Assembly (NCBI RefSeq): GCF_000820165.1
Contig: NZ_CDDD01000037.1
Location: forward strand, 1 to 64,000
DNA: 64,000 bases
Reading direction: 5' to 3'
Origin: Aeromonas taiwanensis
GTDB taxonomy: Bacteria; Pseudomonadota; Gammaproteobacteria; Enterobacterales; Aeromonadaceae
Below are positions 7,815 to 17,298 of the stretch, one piece after another (position 1 is the stretch's first letter; every line of letters begins with the position of its first letter). Both the position numbers and the translations under genes were made by a program. Below the pieces are notes generated by a model. That model had not been told where the DNA came from, ran no database searches, and worked only from the letters and a program-made list of their open reading frames with translations.

Positions 7815-10800
7815 TCAGGGCAACACCACCCGGCTTTCGCCGCCGCCGAGGGCCTCCACCCTTATCTGCACACCGATCCGCTCCACCAGGGTCTGCACGT
7901 GGGAGATGACCCCGATCTGGCGGCCGGCCGCCTGCAGGGAGTCGAGGCTTGAGAGCGCCAGATCCAGGCTGTCGGGATCGAGCGTACCGAAGCCCTCGTC
8001 GATAAAGAGCGATTCGACCTGGGTCTGGCGCGACGACAGGCTGGAGAGGGCCAGCGCCAGCGCCAGCGACACCAGGAAGCTCTCGCCGCCGGAAAGGGAG
8101 TCCACCGAGCGCACCTCGTCCCCCATGTCGAGATCCACCACCTGAAGCGCCAGATCGGTACCGGGCACCCGCTCCAGCCGATAGCGGGGGGAGAGCTCGG
8201 CAAGCTGGGCGTTGGCCTCCAGCAGCAACCGCTCCAGGGTGAGGCTCTGGGCGAAGGTGCGCAGCTTGGCACCGCTGGCCGAGCCGATGAGATCGGAGAG
8301 CCGCTGCCAGTGATCCGCCACCGCCTGCTGGGCGGCCAGCTCCTCCTGCAGGGTGCCCGCCTTGATGGCCGCCGCCTCGGCCTGGGCCAGCGTGCTCTTG
8401 CACTGGAACAGCTGCTCGTCGAGGGCGCGGCAATGCGCCTCCAGCGCCGTCAACCGGCTGTCGAGCTCCTCTGGCGCCAACGCGGCCAGTTCGGGGTGAT
8501 GCTCGCGGTAACGATCCCGCTTGCTCTCCTCCAGCGCCAGCGCCCGCTGCCGCTCGGTCAAACGGGTACGCGCCTCGGCGCGGGCATCCTCCAGCGCCTG
8601 CAAGGCGGCGCGGCGGGCCTTTAACTCATCCGGGCTCATGGCCAGCAGGCGGCGCAGGTCATATTCGGCAATGCCGAGGCTGCTGGCGTGGGCAGCCCAG
8701 CGCCCCAGCACCTCCCGCCGCCGCCGGCTGCTCACCTGCTTCTCCTGCTCCAGATGGCTGAGACGGGCCTTGAGCTCGGTCTGGCGCTCGCGCAGGGCGC
8801 GGGCCGCCCCCTGCATGGCCTCCAGATCGCTCGCCAGTTGCTGCAGCCGCTGCTGCCAGCGGCTCTCGACCAGGGCAATCTCCTCGCCCCCCAGACAGGT
8901 GGCGCGGCTGGTGACCATCCCCTGCCGTTGCTGTTCATGCTCCTTGTAGTCGCGCTCCAGCTTGTGCAGCAGCTCGCGCTGGGTCTGCAGGCGCGCCTCC
9001 TGGGCGCTCAGGGCCGGGGTGAGGCTGGCGATCTCGCCGGCCAGCCGCTCCCACTCGCTCTGGCCGTGCAGCCAGGCCTCGCAGGCCCGCTGCCACTCGT
9101 GCCACTGCTGGCTGCCCAGCCACTGACGCCAGGGCTGGCCCCCCATCTGCTCATCGAGCCGGCTGCCCCCCTGCTCGATGCGCTGGCGCAGGGTCGTCTC
9201 CTGCTCGCTCATCGCCTTCACCTCCCCTTCCAGGGCGATGCGCTGGCGGTCGGCCTCCTGCCACTGCTGCTCGAACTGCTGGTGCTGGCTGGCCAGCTGG
9301 CTCAGCTGCTGGCGCACGGCCTGCAACTGCTGCTGCCCCTGCTGGGCCTCGCGCAGTTGCTGCTGGCTTCGGGCCAGCCCCTGCTCCAGGCTCTGACCGC
9401 GGCCCAGCAGGATGCTCATCAGCTCGTTCCACTCAATTGGACTCTGACCTAGCGGCAGCGGATGGCCAAGCAGGGTATCGCCTCCGAGCTGTTGCCAGCG
9501 CAAGGTCAGCTGCTCGGCACGGGTATCCAGCTCAGGCAGATGTTGCTGGCGCACCGCCAACTGGCGGGCCAGCTCCTGACGCTCGCTCTCGCACTGAATG
9601 TATTGGTGATTGAGCCGCTCCCACTCGAGCTCCAGGCTGCGGGCACGCTCCGCCAGCTGCCCCAGAATGCCCGCCACCTGCGGCTGGCTCTGGTGATAGG
9701 GGTGCTCCTCGGCGCCGCAGAGCGGGCAAGGTTCTCCGTCGCGCAGGATGTGGCGATGCTGCTCGAAGCTGGCGATGGCGCGGGACTGCTCCAGCGCGTG
9801 GCGTGCCTCGTCCCGTTGCATGGCGAGCCGCTCACGGGCCGGCGCCAGTTCGTCGCCGAGGATGGCCAGCTTGCCGATCGCCTGCTCCAGCTGGGCGATC
9901 TCCTGCTGCAGGCGACCATGCTGCTCACCGTGATTGCGGCCATAGTCCGCCAGCTCCAGCAGCTGGCGCAGCTGGCCCAGCTGCTCGGTCTGCCCTTGCC
10001 ACTGCTCCTGCGCCTTGGCGAGGCGGCTCTCCCATTGCTGCTCCTGCAATTCGTGCTGCTGTTGCTGCAGCCGCGCCTGCTCGCGCTGCCAGTAGTCGCG
10101 CTCCTGCTGCCCCTGCTCCAGCTGGTGTTGCAGTTGCCTGAGGGCGCGCAGCTTGTGTTCGCGCAGGGTGAGCAGCTGCTGCAGCCTGCCGGCATCTTCG
10201 GCCCAATCCTGCATGGCGGTGAGCAGGGGCTGCCATTGGCGGGCCACCGGCGCCAGCTCCTTGTGCTCCTCAAGCCAGGCGCCCCACTGCTGGTGCTGGG
10301 CCTTGAGCTGCTCCACCTGCTGGCGCTGCTGGTGCCAGCCCTGCTCCAGGGTGAGCTGCACCTCCCGCTCCTGCGTCCCCTCCTGCTGGATCTTCTGCAG
10401 TTGCTGCTGCTTTTCCCTAATGCGGGTATCGAGCTCCTGCGCCCGCTTGAGCTCGGGCTGCAGGGCGCCCCACTCGCGCTCGGCGGCGATCTTCTCCGCC
10501 AGCAGCTGCTGTTCGGTGAGGGCGCTCTGCTGAGTCTGCTCTTCCAGCTTGCCAAGCTCGGGGCCAAGCTCGGCGAGCAGTTTCTCCTGCTGCTGCACCT
10601 CCAGGGTGAGGCGGGCCAGCTCGTCGTGATCGGCGCGGGCCACCTGGGCCTGCTCGGCGCGGGCGAACTCCTCGCGCTCGGGGGCGGCCGCACCGTGGGC
10701 CGCCTCGGCCGCGGCCAAGGCCGCCTCCCCCTCCTGACAGGCCTGCTGCTGGGCGGCAATGCGACCGTTGAGATCACGCAAGTCCTGCATCATCTGCTGT

Positions 10801-11567
10801 TGCTGCTGCTCGTGCTTGAGGCTGGTGGCGAGGCTGACCTGCTGGCTCACCCACTGCTCGCGGGTCGCCTCGTCCATCAGCGCCACGTCGCCGAGCCGCT
10901 GGCTGATGGCGGCCAGTTGCTGCTGCTCCTCCCGCGCCCGTTCATGGGTTTGGATGGAAATGGCGGAGTAGAGCTCGGTGCCGGTCATCCGTTCGAGCAG
11001 GGCCGAACGCTCGTCGGCACTCGATTTGAGGAAGGCGGCAAACTCCCCCTGCGGCAGGATGACGGCGCGGCGAAACTGCTCCCAGGAGAGCCCCACCAGC
11101 TCGTCGATGCGATCCTGCAGCTCCCGCTTGCTGCCACTGAACACCTGGCCCGACGCCACGTCGGTCAGGCTGCGCTCCTGGGCCTGAAAGCGCCCCTCGG
11201 CGCGGTTGCGGGCCCGGCGCACCGCCCAGCGGGCCAGCCAGACGCGGCCGTCGCAGCCGCGAAACTGCACCTCGGCAAAACCGCTGGCGTGGCCGCGACT
11301 GAGGATGCCGCGCACGTCGTTGGCCTTGAGCTTCTCCTCGTCATCCATACGGCCCACTTCGGCCACGTTCTTGCGATTGGCGATAAAGCGCGGCATCTCA
11401 TCAAAGAGCGCCAGGCAGATGGCATCGAGCAGGGTGCTCTTGCCGGCGCCGGTATTGCCGGTGATGGCAAACAGGCCGGCGGTCCCCAGGGCGCCACCGG
11501 CAAAATCGATGGTGAATTGACCGGTCAGGCTGGCAAGGTTCTCACCACTCAAAGAGAGGATCTTCAT
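7815..11567 (-). CDS. sbcC: Exonuclease subunit SbcC
   Basis: 1250 residues from the ATG at 11567. This is the Rad50-like ATPase of the SbcCD nuclease, which opens DNA hairpins and protein-blocked ends. The Walker A is GNTGAGKST near residue 38. Long glutamine-rich coiled coils follow, with a central zinc hook CPLCG. The ABC signature LSGGE and Walker B LFIDEGFGTLD are near the C-terminus. An upstream in-frame ATG at 11588 is less likely, because 11567 gives the family N-terminus MKILSLSGENLASL and has GGAGG ten bases ahead. Its start is separated from sbcD by a duplicated copy of its own 5' end. Confidence 0.93.
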   Translation of the reverse strand: MKILSLSGENLASLTGQFTIDFAGGALGTAGLFAITGNTGAGKSTLLDAICLALFDEMPRFIANRKNVAEVGRMDDEEKLKANDVRGILSRGHASGFAEVQFRGCDGRVWLARWAVRRARNRAEGRFQAQERSLTDVASGQVFSGSKRELQDRIDELVGLSWEQFRRAVILPQGEFAAFLKSSADERSALLERMTGTELYSAISIQTHERAREEQQQLAAISQRLGDVALMDEATREQWVSQQVSLATSLKHEQQQQQMMQDLRDLNGRIAAQQQACQEGEAALAAAEAAHGAAAPEREEFARAEQAQVARADHDELARLTLEVQQQEKLLAELGPELGKLEEQTQQSALTEQQLLAEKIAAEREWGALQPELKRAQELDTRIREKQQQLQKIQQEGTQEREVQLTLEQGWHQQRQQVEQLKAQHQQWGAWLEEHKELAPVARQWQPLLTAMQDWAEDAGRLQQLLTLREHKLRALRQLQHQLEQGQQERDYWQREQARLQQQQHELQEQQWESRLAKAQEQWQGQTEQLGQLRQLLELADYGRNHGEQHGRLQQEIAQLEQAIGKLAILGDELAPARERLAMQRDEARHALEQSRAIASFEQHRHILRDGEPCPLCGAEEHPYHQSQPQVAGILGQLAERARSLELEWERLNHQYIQCESERQELARQLAVRQQHLPELDTRAEQLTLRWQQLGGDTLLGHPLPLGQSPIEWNELMSILLGRGQSLEQGLARSQQQLREAQQGQQQLQAVRQQLSQLASQHQQFEQQWQEADRQRIALEGEVKAMSEQETTLRQRIEQGGSRLDEQMGGQPWRQWLGSQQWHEWQRACEAWLHGQSEWERLAGEIASLTPALSAQEARLQTQRELLHKLERDYKEHEQQRQGMVTSRATCLGGEEIALVESRWQQRLQQLASDLEAMQGAARALRERQTELKARLSHLEQEKQVSSRRRREVLGRWAAHASSLGIAEYDLRRLLAMSPDELKARRAALQALEDARAEARTRLTERQRALALEESKRDRYREHHPELAALAPEELDSRLTALEAHCRALDEQLFQCKSTLAQAEAAAIKAGTLQEELAAQQAVADHWQRLSDLIGSASGAKLRTFAQSLTLERLLLEANAQLAELSPRYRLERVPGTDLALQVVDLDMGDEVRSVDSLSGGESFLVSLALALALSSLSSRQTQVESLFIDEGFGTLDPDSLDLALSSLDSLQAAGRQIGVISHVQTLVERIGVQIRVEALGGGESRVVLP

Positions 11568-11746
11568 ACGCCACACGCCTCCATCCATACCGACCCGATA
11601 TCGCGCGTGCTCTTGCCCCCATCAGCCCGGGTATTGCCGGTGATGGCAAACAGGCCGGCGGCCCCCAGGGCGCCGCCGGCAAAATCGATGGCGAATTGAT
11701 CGGTCAGGCTGGCCAGATTCTCCCCTGACAGCGACAAGATTTTCAT
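11564..11746 (-). pseudogene. Duplicated, diverged 5' fragment of sbcC between sbcD and sbcC
   Basis: A 60-codon ORF whose first 38 residues repeat the SbcC N-terminus with G/D, T/A and T/A substitutions. The 116-bp copies at 11631-11746 and 11452-11567 differ at 15 positions by my count (about 87% identity), mostly silently. After the Walker A start, the copy breaks down to GNTRADGGKST and then unrelated sequence. Its ATG overlaps the sbcD stop (ATGA), and its own TGA overlaps the sbcC ATG (ATGA). Translation could therefore pass from sbcD through the fragment to sbcC. It is probably a recombination scar between two sbcC alleles and now acts as a short intervening ORF. Confidence 0.8.
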
Positions 11747-12969
11747 GCATTGGCCTCCTTCACCTGCTCCAGGATCTCTTCAAACGACGCCACCAGCTCA
11801 GCCTCCGGCTCTCCGTCAAACTGACGCTGATAGCAAAGGCGGAACACTTCTGTGGGGGAGAGCTCATCGAGCCGGCGCTGGCCGGCGCCGTCCGCCAGCC
11901 CTTGGCCCGAGCCCTGATAACTGGTCGTGATGCGGGCCAGGCGCACCGGCTTGTCGCCGATGGCGGCCAGCACGCGCTCGCGGATGCGGGCCTCGGGTTT
12001 GGGCAGCAGCAGCCGCACCTCGAGGAAGGGCTGCGCCTGCTGCGGGCAAGCGGGCAGCGCCAGCGCCTCGATAGCTTTGAGTGCCTCGTCGAGGCCGCTC
12101 TGGGGCAGCCGGATCATCTGTACCGCGCGGGGTACCGGGATCCGCTCAAGCCTAGCCAGCTTGCCTCTCACAAACGTCACCTCCAGCACCTGATGGTTGT
12201 AGTTCGCCTCGGCCAGCGAGAGGGGCAGCGGCGAGCCGCTGTAGTACACCCCCTCGGCCGGGCTCTGGGCCAGATGCAGGTGACCCAGCGCCGTGTAGTC
12301 GGCAGCGGCAAACAGCTCGGCAGGCAGGGCATGCTGGTTGCCGCCGAGCACCCGCCGCTCGGAGAGCTCGGAGAGCTGGCCCGCCGCCAGATAGGCGTGG
12401 CCCATGGCGATGAGGGCCTGATCCGGATTGCAGCGCGCCCGCCCCTCCGTCAGCACCGCCTCATAGACCTGGCGTACCCCTTCGATGAGCCTGTCCTGCC
12501 CCTCGCTCAGCCCTTCCGGACGCAGATCGCTGCTGCGCAGAAACGGCACGGCAGCGCACCAGGCGGCCACCTCGCCGTTTTTGCCTCGCAGCGGCACCAG
12601 CAGACGCTCGGTCTCGAGGCGCCCCTCGTCGTCCCGGCTGATGCTGCCCACCAGATGCAGGTCGAAGGCGCGCAGCAGCTCGTGGGGGGCATCCAGCTTG
12701 GAGGGGGAGTCGTGGTTGCCGCCGATCAGCACCATCTCCAGTGCCGGGTGCTCGGCGCGCAGACGTGCCAGGAAGCGGTAGAGCTGCTGCCAGGCGCTGG
12801 CGGGGGGGTTGGCGGTGTCGAACAGATCGCCCGCCACCAGCAGGGCGTCGATGTCACGGCTCTTGATGGTGTCGGCCAGCCAGTCGAGGAAGGCGTCGTG
12901 TTCGAAGCGGCGGTCGTGGCCATGGAGTTGGTGGCCAAGGTGCCAGTCGGCTGTATGCAGGATCTTCAT
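11743..12969 (-). CDS. sbcD: Exonuclease subunit SbcD
   Basis: 408 residues from the ATG at 12969, the Mre11-like nuclease subunit of SbcCD. The calcineurin-like metallophosphoesterase motifs are intact: HTADWHLG, GDLFDTANP, GGNHDSP and GHLHLAQ. The longer reading from 13050 would add 27 residues ahead of MKILHTADWH, the normal family start, so the shorter form is preferred, although no strong Shine-Dalgarno precedes it. The stop overlaps the start of the sbcC-like fragment by four bases. Confidence 0.93.
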   Translation of the reverse strand: MKILHTADWHLGHQLHGHDRRFEHDAFLDWLADTIKSRDIDALLVAGDLFDTANPPASAWQQLYRFLARLRAEHPALEMVLIGGNHDSPSKLDAPHELLRAFDLHLVGSISRDDEGRLETERLLVPLRGKNGEVAAWCAAVPFLRSSDLRPEGLSEGQDRLIEGVRQVYEAVLTEGRARCNPDQALIAMGHAYLAAGQLSELSERRVLGGNQHALPAELFAAADYTALGHLHLAQSPAEGVYYSGSPLPLSLAEANYNHQVLEVTFVRGKLARLERIPVPRAVQMIRLPQSGLDEALKAIEALALPACPQQAQPFLEVRLLLPKPEARIRERVLAAIGDKPVRLARITTSYQGSGQGLADGAGQRRLDELSPTEVFRLCYQRQFDGEPEAELVASFEEILEQVKEANA

Positions 12970-13074
12970 GAAAAAGCGGCTCGAAATGAAAGAGGAGGCA
13001 GCGGTGCCGCCCGATGCAGACAAGATGAGGATATGCCCCTCGCTTTTCAAGCAAAAGGGAGGTGACCGCCAGAG

Positions 13075-13503
13075 TCAGACGGGCTGGTAGTGCATCTCGT
13101 ACTGGAGGTGTTGGGTCAGGGGATCCGCCACTTCCTCCCCGATCAGAAAGCCGTGGCGGCGATAGAAGCGCACCGCCGGCTCGTTTTCCACGAAGACCCG
13201 GGTATGGAGCGCCCGCCCCCGGGACTTGGCCTCCTGCAGCAGGGCGTGCCCCACTCCGCGCCCCTGGCGGTCGGGGCGCACGAAGAGGGCGGCGAGGTAG
13301 TCGTCTACCAGCGCCATGAAGCCGAGCAGATCGCCGCGCTCCTCGAACACCCAGATGCGGGCATGATCGAGATAGCGGGTGCGGAGCTCCTCCTGAGCCT
13401 GCCACCAGCAGGAAGCGTCGACGAAATCGTGGGCCTGCAAGGATGCCAGCAGCCAGATCTCGACGATCTCTTCCATGTCTTCCGGCCGGCTCTGTCTCAA
13501 CAT
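13075..13503 (-). CDS. GNAT acetyltransferase, YjaB-like
   Basis: 142 residues of GNAT fold. The acetyl-CoA loop is visible as RPDRQGRGVG and the C-terminal NEPAVRFYRRHGF is typical. The N-terminal EEIVEIW and HDF segments resemble E. coli YjaB. The substrate is unknown. AAGGA lies eight bases before the ATG. It lies upstream of sbcD on the same strand with a 105-base gap, so co-transcription is possible. Confidence 0.75.
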   Translation of the reverse strand: MLRQSRPEDMEEIVEIWLLASLQAHDFVDASCWWQAQEELRTRYLDHARIWVFEERGDLLGFMALVDDYLAALFVRPDRQGRGVGHALLQEAKSRGRALHTRVFVENEPAVRFYRRHGFLIGEEVADPLTQHLQYEMHYQPV

Positions 13504-13682
13504 AGTCGCATCCTTGTTAACAATTCGAACACTCGCAGTCTAGGGGAGTTCGACCGGGGGACGGGCGGTCAACGTGAGGCCATGTGAAGTCGATCGCCCT
13601 TTATTTAGCGAGAATGATTGGCTGATCACAAAGCGCCTCTCTAGTACAATGCCCGCCGGACAATCTAGAGACCGAGGACGCC

Positions 13683-14594
13683 ATGTGGTTTAAAAACCTG
13701 CAGATTTATCGCTTTACCCGCCCCTTTGACCTGACCGTCGAGCAGCTGGAAACCCAGCTGGAGGCCTGTGCCTTCACCCCCTGCGGCAGCCAGGACATCT
13801 CCCGGTTCGGGTGGGTCAAGCCCCTTGGCAAATTCGGCTCCACCCTGACCCACAGCGCCTCCGGCCACATCCTCGTCTGCGCCCGCAAGGAGGAGAAGAT
13901 GCTGCCCGGCACCGTGGTCAAGGAGATGCTGGCGGAGAAGGTAGAGGCGATCGAGTTCGAGCAGGGGCGCGCCCTCAAGAAGAAAGAGAAGGAAGCGCTG
14001 AAAGAGGAGATCATGCACACCCTGCTGCCGCGCGCCTTCAGCCGTACCAGCCAGACCTTCGCCTGGATCAGTCCGGCCGACAACCTGATGGTGGTGGATG
14101 CGGGCTCCGCCAAGAAGGCGGACGATCTGCTGGCCCTGCTGCGCAAGTCCATCGGCTCCCTGCCGGTGGTGCCGGTGGCCCTGAAGAACCCGCCCGAGAT
14201 CACCATGACCGAATGGCTCAACGAGGGCAACCTGCCCGCCGCCTTCACCCTGGAGGACGAGGCCGAGCTGCGCAGCGCCATGGAGCACGGTGGCATCATC
14301 CGCTGCAAGCAGCAGGATCTGATGAGCGAGGAGATCAAGAATCACCTGGCCAACGACAAGCTGGTGACCAAGCTGGCCCTCAACTGGGGCGAGACCCTGA
14401 GCTTCGTGCTGGGGGATGACCTCTCCATCAAGCGCCTGAAGTTCAGCGAAGAGCTGCGCGAGCAGAACGACGACGTCACCAGCGAGGATCCCGCCGCCCG
14501 TCTGGACGCCGACTTTGCCCTGGTCACCGCCGAACTCTCCCAGTTCATCCCGGCCCTGTTTGCCGCCCTGGGTGGGGAAGAGCAGTCCATCTAG
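13683..14594 (+). CDS. rdgC: Recombination-associated protein RdgC
   Basis: 303 residues, full length for RdgC, starting MWFKNLQIYRFT. RdgC forms a ring dimer on DNA and limits RecA action; it is nucleoid-associated in E. coli. Characteristic segments include GWVKPLG and the C-terminal LDADFALVTAELSQFIP. A TACAAT -10-like hexamer lies about 40 bases upstream. Its neighbours sbcDC are also recombination genes, but they are divergent and not one operon. Confidence 0.95.
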   Translation: MWFKNLQIYRFTRPFDLTVEQLETQLEACAFTPCGSQDISRFGWVKPLGKFGSTLTHSASGHILVCARKEEKMLPGTVVKEMLAEKVEAIEFEQGRALKKKEKEALKEEIMHTLLPRAFSRTSQTFAWISPADNLMVVDAGSAKKADDLLALLRKSIGSLPVVPVALKNPPEITMTEWLNEGNLPAAFTLEDEAELRSAMEHGGIIRCKQQDLMSEEIKNHLANDKLVTKLALNWGETLSFVLGDDLSIKRLKFSEELREQNDDVTSEDPAARLDADFALVTAELSQFIPALFAALGGEEQSI

Positions 14595-14621
14595 TCCGCC
14601 GGCTGGCGACAGAAATCATCG

Positions 14622-14652
14622 TAAAAAAACCGCCGGATGGCGGTTTTTTTTA
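14622..14652. terminator. Bidirectional terminator between rdgC and the GDSL gene
   Basis: Stem ACCGCC/GGCGGT with loop GGAT is flanked by A7 on the left and T8 on the right. It serves the converging rdgC and GDSL genes. Confidence 0.88.
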
Positions 14653-14661
14653 TGCCCCGGC

Positions 14662-15279
14662 TCAGAGTGCCCCCCGCTCCTGCAACAGCCGGTGCAGGCG
14701 CTCGGCCAGGGTGCGATACCCCGGCGCATTGAGGTGCACGGCGTCGGACTTGAGCTCGGGGCGTCGCAGCAGGTCGCCGATGCTGTCGTTGTCCAGCACC
14801 AGGCCGTACTGCTCCGCCAGCTCCTCGTAGAGGGGAGCGCCCTCGGCAAACAGGGATTTTCGGGGCACACCCACCAGCACCAGCTGGGCGCCGCTGCTCT
14901 GCACCTCCTCTATCATGGCGGCGAGGTTGGCCTTGAGCGCCCCCTCCCCGCTACCGCGCAAGATATCGTTGCCCCCTTCCAGCAGGATGACCAGGGCGGG
15001 CCTGTGTTCCGCCAGCAACCCCGGCAGGCGGGCCCTGCCGGCCTGGCTCAGCTCCCCCGACACCCCGCCATTGATGACGGGATGACCGGTCAGACTCGCC
15101 AGCACGCCGGGGTAGCTCTGGGCCGCGCTCGCGCCTCGCCCTTCGGTCAGGCTGTCCCCGAAGGCCAGTATGGTCTCCCCCGCCCCCAGGGGCCTGAGCG
15201 CCGGCTCCCCGCAGGCGGCCAGCAGCAGACAGAGCAGCGCCAGGATGCCGCCCCTTCCTTCCAGCGTTTCGAGTCTCAT
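14662..15279 (-). CDS. GDSL-family lipoprotein esterase/thioesterase, TesA-like
   Basis: 205 residues. A lipobox LLAAC places the lipidated cysteine at residue 23. SGNH-hydrolase blocks follow: GDSLTEG with catalytic Ser43, a central Gly (NGGVSGE), GGND, and C-terminal DAVHLN with the Asp/His pair. It resembles TesA/arylesterase, which is soluble and periplasmic in E. coli, whereas this one appears to be membrane anchored. AGGAGG precedes the ATG. It diverges from the ggt-like gene. Confidence 0.82.
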   Translation of the reverse strand: MRLETLEGRGGILALLCLLLAACGEPALRPLGAGETILAFGDSLTEGRGASAAQSYPGVLASLTGHPVINGGVSGELSQAGRARLPGLLAEHRPALVILLEGGNDILRGSGEGALKANLAAMIEEVQSSGAQLVLVGVPRKSLFAEGAPLYEELAEQYGLVLDNDSIGDLLRRPELKSDAVHLNAPGYRTLAERLHRLLQERGAL

Positions 15280-15392
15280 GGTGTGCCTCCTGACAGATTT
15301 GTAACCATATGAGTATTAAAGACAATCTTTTCATCAGGCTCCAAGTGTGACACATTCCGACAAGTGAACAAGAAACCGACAAGGAGTTTGTC

Positions 15393-17174
15393 ATGTCCCT
15401 CAAACCTCTCGGCCTGCTGGTCGCCCTTGGCCTGCTCGCCGGCTGCGCCCCCCAGAATGGCTTCCACTATGTGCCCCCACCCCAGACCCTGACCGCCCCC
15501 GAAGCGGCCAGCGGCTGGACTGACAAGCCAGGCTGGCAGGGTCGCCACTTCATGGTGGCCGCGGCCAATCCGCTGGCAGTGGACGCGGGCTACCAGATCG
15601 TCAAGGCGGGGGGCAGCGCCGTCGATGCGGCCATCGCCGTCCAGCTGGTGCTGACCCTGGTGGAGCCGCAATCCTCCGGCATCGGTGGCGGCTCCCTCAT
15701 GCTGGTGTGGGACGGCAAGCGGGTGGCCGCGGTGGATGGCCGGGAGACGGCGCCTCTGGCTGCCACGGATCAGCTGTTCATGCAGGATGGCAAGCCCATG
15801 GCCTTCTACGACGGCGTGGTGGGGGGCCGCTCGGTCGGCGCCCCCGGCACGGTGCGCGCCCTGGCCCTGGCCCACGAGCGGTATGGCAAGCTGCCCTGGG
15901 CTAGCTTGTTCGAACCCGCCATCACCCTCGCAGAGCAAGGGTTTGTGATAAGCCCCCGCCTCGCCACCCTGCTCGCCAAGGAGCCCTATCTCGCCAAGGA
16001 CCCAGAGGCCCGCGCCTACTTCTATCAGGCGGACGGCACGCCCAAGACGGCGGGTACCAAGCAAACCAACCCGGCCCTGGCCAGGGTGCTGCGCACCCTG
16101 GCAAGCCAGGGGCCGGACGCCTTTTATCGCGGGCCGCTGGCGGATGCCATGGTGGCCAAGGTGCGCAGCCACCCCACCAACCCGGGGGTGCTGGCGGCGG
16201 CCGATCTCGCCAGCTACCGCGCCAAGCTGCGGGACGGGCTCTGCTTTGACTATCGCCAGAGCGAGGTGTGCGGCTTCCCGACCCCCTCCTCCGGTACCCT
16301 GGCCCTCGGCCAGATCTTCGGCATGCTGGAGAGCCGCGACATGGCGGCGCTCAAGCCCGTACAGGGGCCGGACGGCAGGCTCGCCGCCTCCAGCGACGCC
16401 ATCCACCTCTACAGCGAGGCGGCGCGGCTCGCCTTCGCGGATCGCAACCAGTACGTGGCCGACGGCGACGTCGTCTCCGTACCGGTGCAGGGCATGCTGG
16501 ACAAGAGCTATCTGGCGGAGCGGGGTCGCCTCATCGGCAACCGCTCCATGGGGGTCGCCAAGCCCGGTACCCCGCCCAGGGCGCTGGCCATGGGCCGTGA
16601 CGCCACCCCGGAACTTACCTCCACCAGCCACATCTCCATCGTGGATGGCAGCGGCATGGCGGTCTCCATGACCAGCTCCATCGAGGACGGCTTCGGTTCG
16701 CGACTGATGGTCAACGGCTACCTGCTGAACAACCAGCTCACCGACTTCTCCTTCACCTCGGTGGACGCGGCCGGCCTGCCGGTGGCCAACCGGGTGGAGC
16801 CGGGCAAGCGCCCCCGCTCCTCCATGTCGCCCCTGCTGGTGTTTGACAAGCAGAGCGGCGAGCTCGAGATGAGCCTGGGTTCCCCGGGGGGCTCCGCCAT
16901 CATCAACTACGTGGGCAAGGCGCTGCTCGGTACCCAGGACTGGGGACTGACTTTGCAGCAGGCCATCGACCTGCCGAACTTTGGCAGCCGCAACGGCCCC
17001 ACCGAGCTGGAGCAGGGGCGCACGCCCGACGCCGTGGTCCAGGGGCTGAAAGCCAGGGGACACGAGATCCTGCTCAATGAGCAGACCTCGGGGCTGCAGG
17101 GGGTGCAGCGCAATGCCGGCGGCTGGCTGGGGGCCGCGGATCCGAGACGCGAGGGGGTGGCCAGGGGCGACTAG
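15393..17174 (+). CDS. ggt: Gamma-glutamyltransferase, lipoprotein form
   Basis: 593 residues. An N-terminal lipobox LLAGC (Cys18) suggests anchoring to the membrane, unlike the soluble periplasmic E. coli enzyme. GGT precursors cut themselves before the catalytic threonine of the T(T/S)H motif. Here that is Thr411 in TSTSHISIVD, giving large and small subunits. GxGGG (SSGIGGGSLM) and later PLSS-like MSP and GSPGGS segments fit the family. It acts on gamma-glutamyl compounds such as glutathione. AAGGAG precedes the start. The converging neighbour is puuB, which handles gamma-glutamylated putrescine, but no functional link is proven. Confidence 0.9.
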   Translation: MSLKPLGLLVALGLLAGCAPQNGFHYVPPPQTLTAPEAASGWTDKPGWQGRHFMVAAANPLAVDAGYQIVKAGGSAVDAAIAVQLVLTLVEPQSSGIGGGSLMLVWDGKRVAAVDGRETAPLAATDQLFMQDGKPMAFYDGVVGGRSVGAPGTVRALALAHERYGKLPWASLFEPAITLAEQGFVISPRLATLLAKEPYLAKDPEARAYFYQADGTPKTAGTKQTNPALARVLRTLASQGPDAFYRGPLADAMVAKVRSHPTNPGVLAAADLASYRAKLRDGLCFDYRQSEVCGFPTPSSGTLALGQIFGMLESRDMAALKPVQGPDGRLAASSDAIHLYSEAARLAFADRNQYVADGDVVSVPVQGMLDKSYLAERGRLIGNRSMGVAKPGTPPRALAMGRDATPELTSTSHISIVDGSGMAVSMTSSIEDGFGSRLMVNGYLLNNQLTDFSFTSVDAAGLPVANRVEPGKRPRSSMSPLLVFDKQSGELEMSLGSPGGSAIINYVGKALLGTQDWGLTLQQAIDLPNFGSRNGPTELEQGRTPDAVVQGLKARGHEILLNEQTSGLQGVQRNAGGWLGAADPRREGVARGD

Positions 17175-17241
17175 CCCCTGTTGACTCACCCTATGCCGGC
17201 AAGGGTGCCAGCAGCGAGAGCCCCGCGCTTTTGCCACGCCA

Positions 17242-17272
17242 GAAAAACCAAGGCCACCCGAGGGTGGCCTTG
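17242..17272 (-). terminator. puuB terminator
   Basis: Stem CAAGGCCACCC/GGGTGGCCTTG with loop GA is followed on the minus strand by TTTTT. On the plus strand, after ggt, the T-run is poor. Confidence 0.78.
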
Positions 17273-17298
17273 TCGTTGCTCGCGTCACGCGCCCTGGC

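Noticed and set aside
9462-11699. A 745-codon plus-strand open frame opposite sbcC
   Set aside because: Leu-rich antisense shadow of the Gln/Glu-rich coiled coils of SbcC; no independent support.
12970-13050. N-terminal extension of SbcD
   Set aside because: The 27 extra residues are not like the family, which begins at MKILHTADWH.
13605-13635. Fur-like box near GAGAATGATT before rdgC
   Set aside because: Only one half resembles the Fur consensus and there is no palindromic partner.
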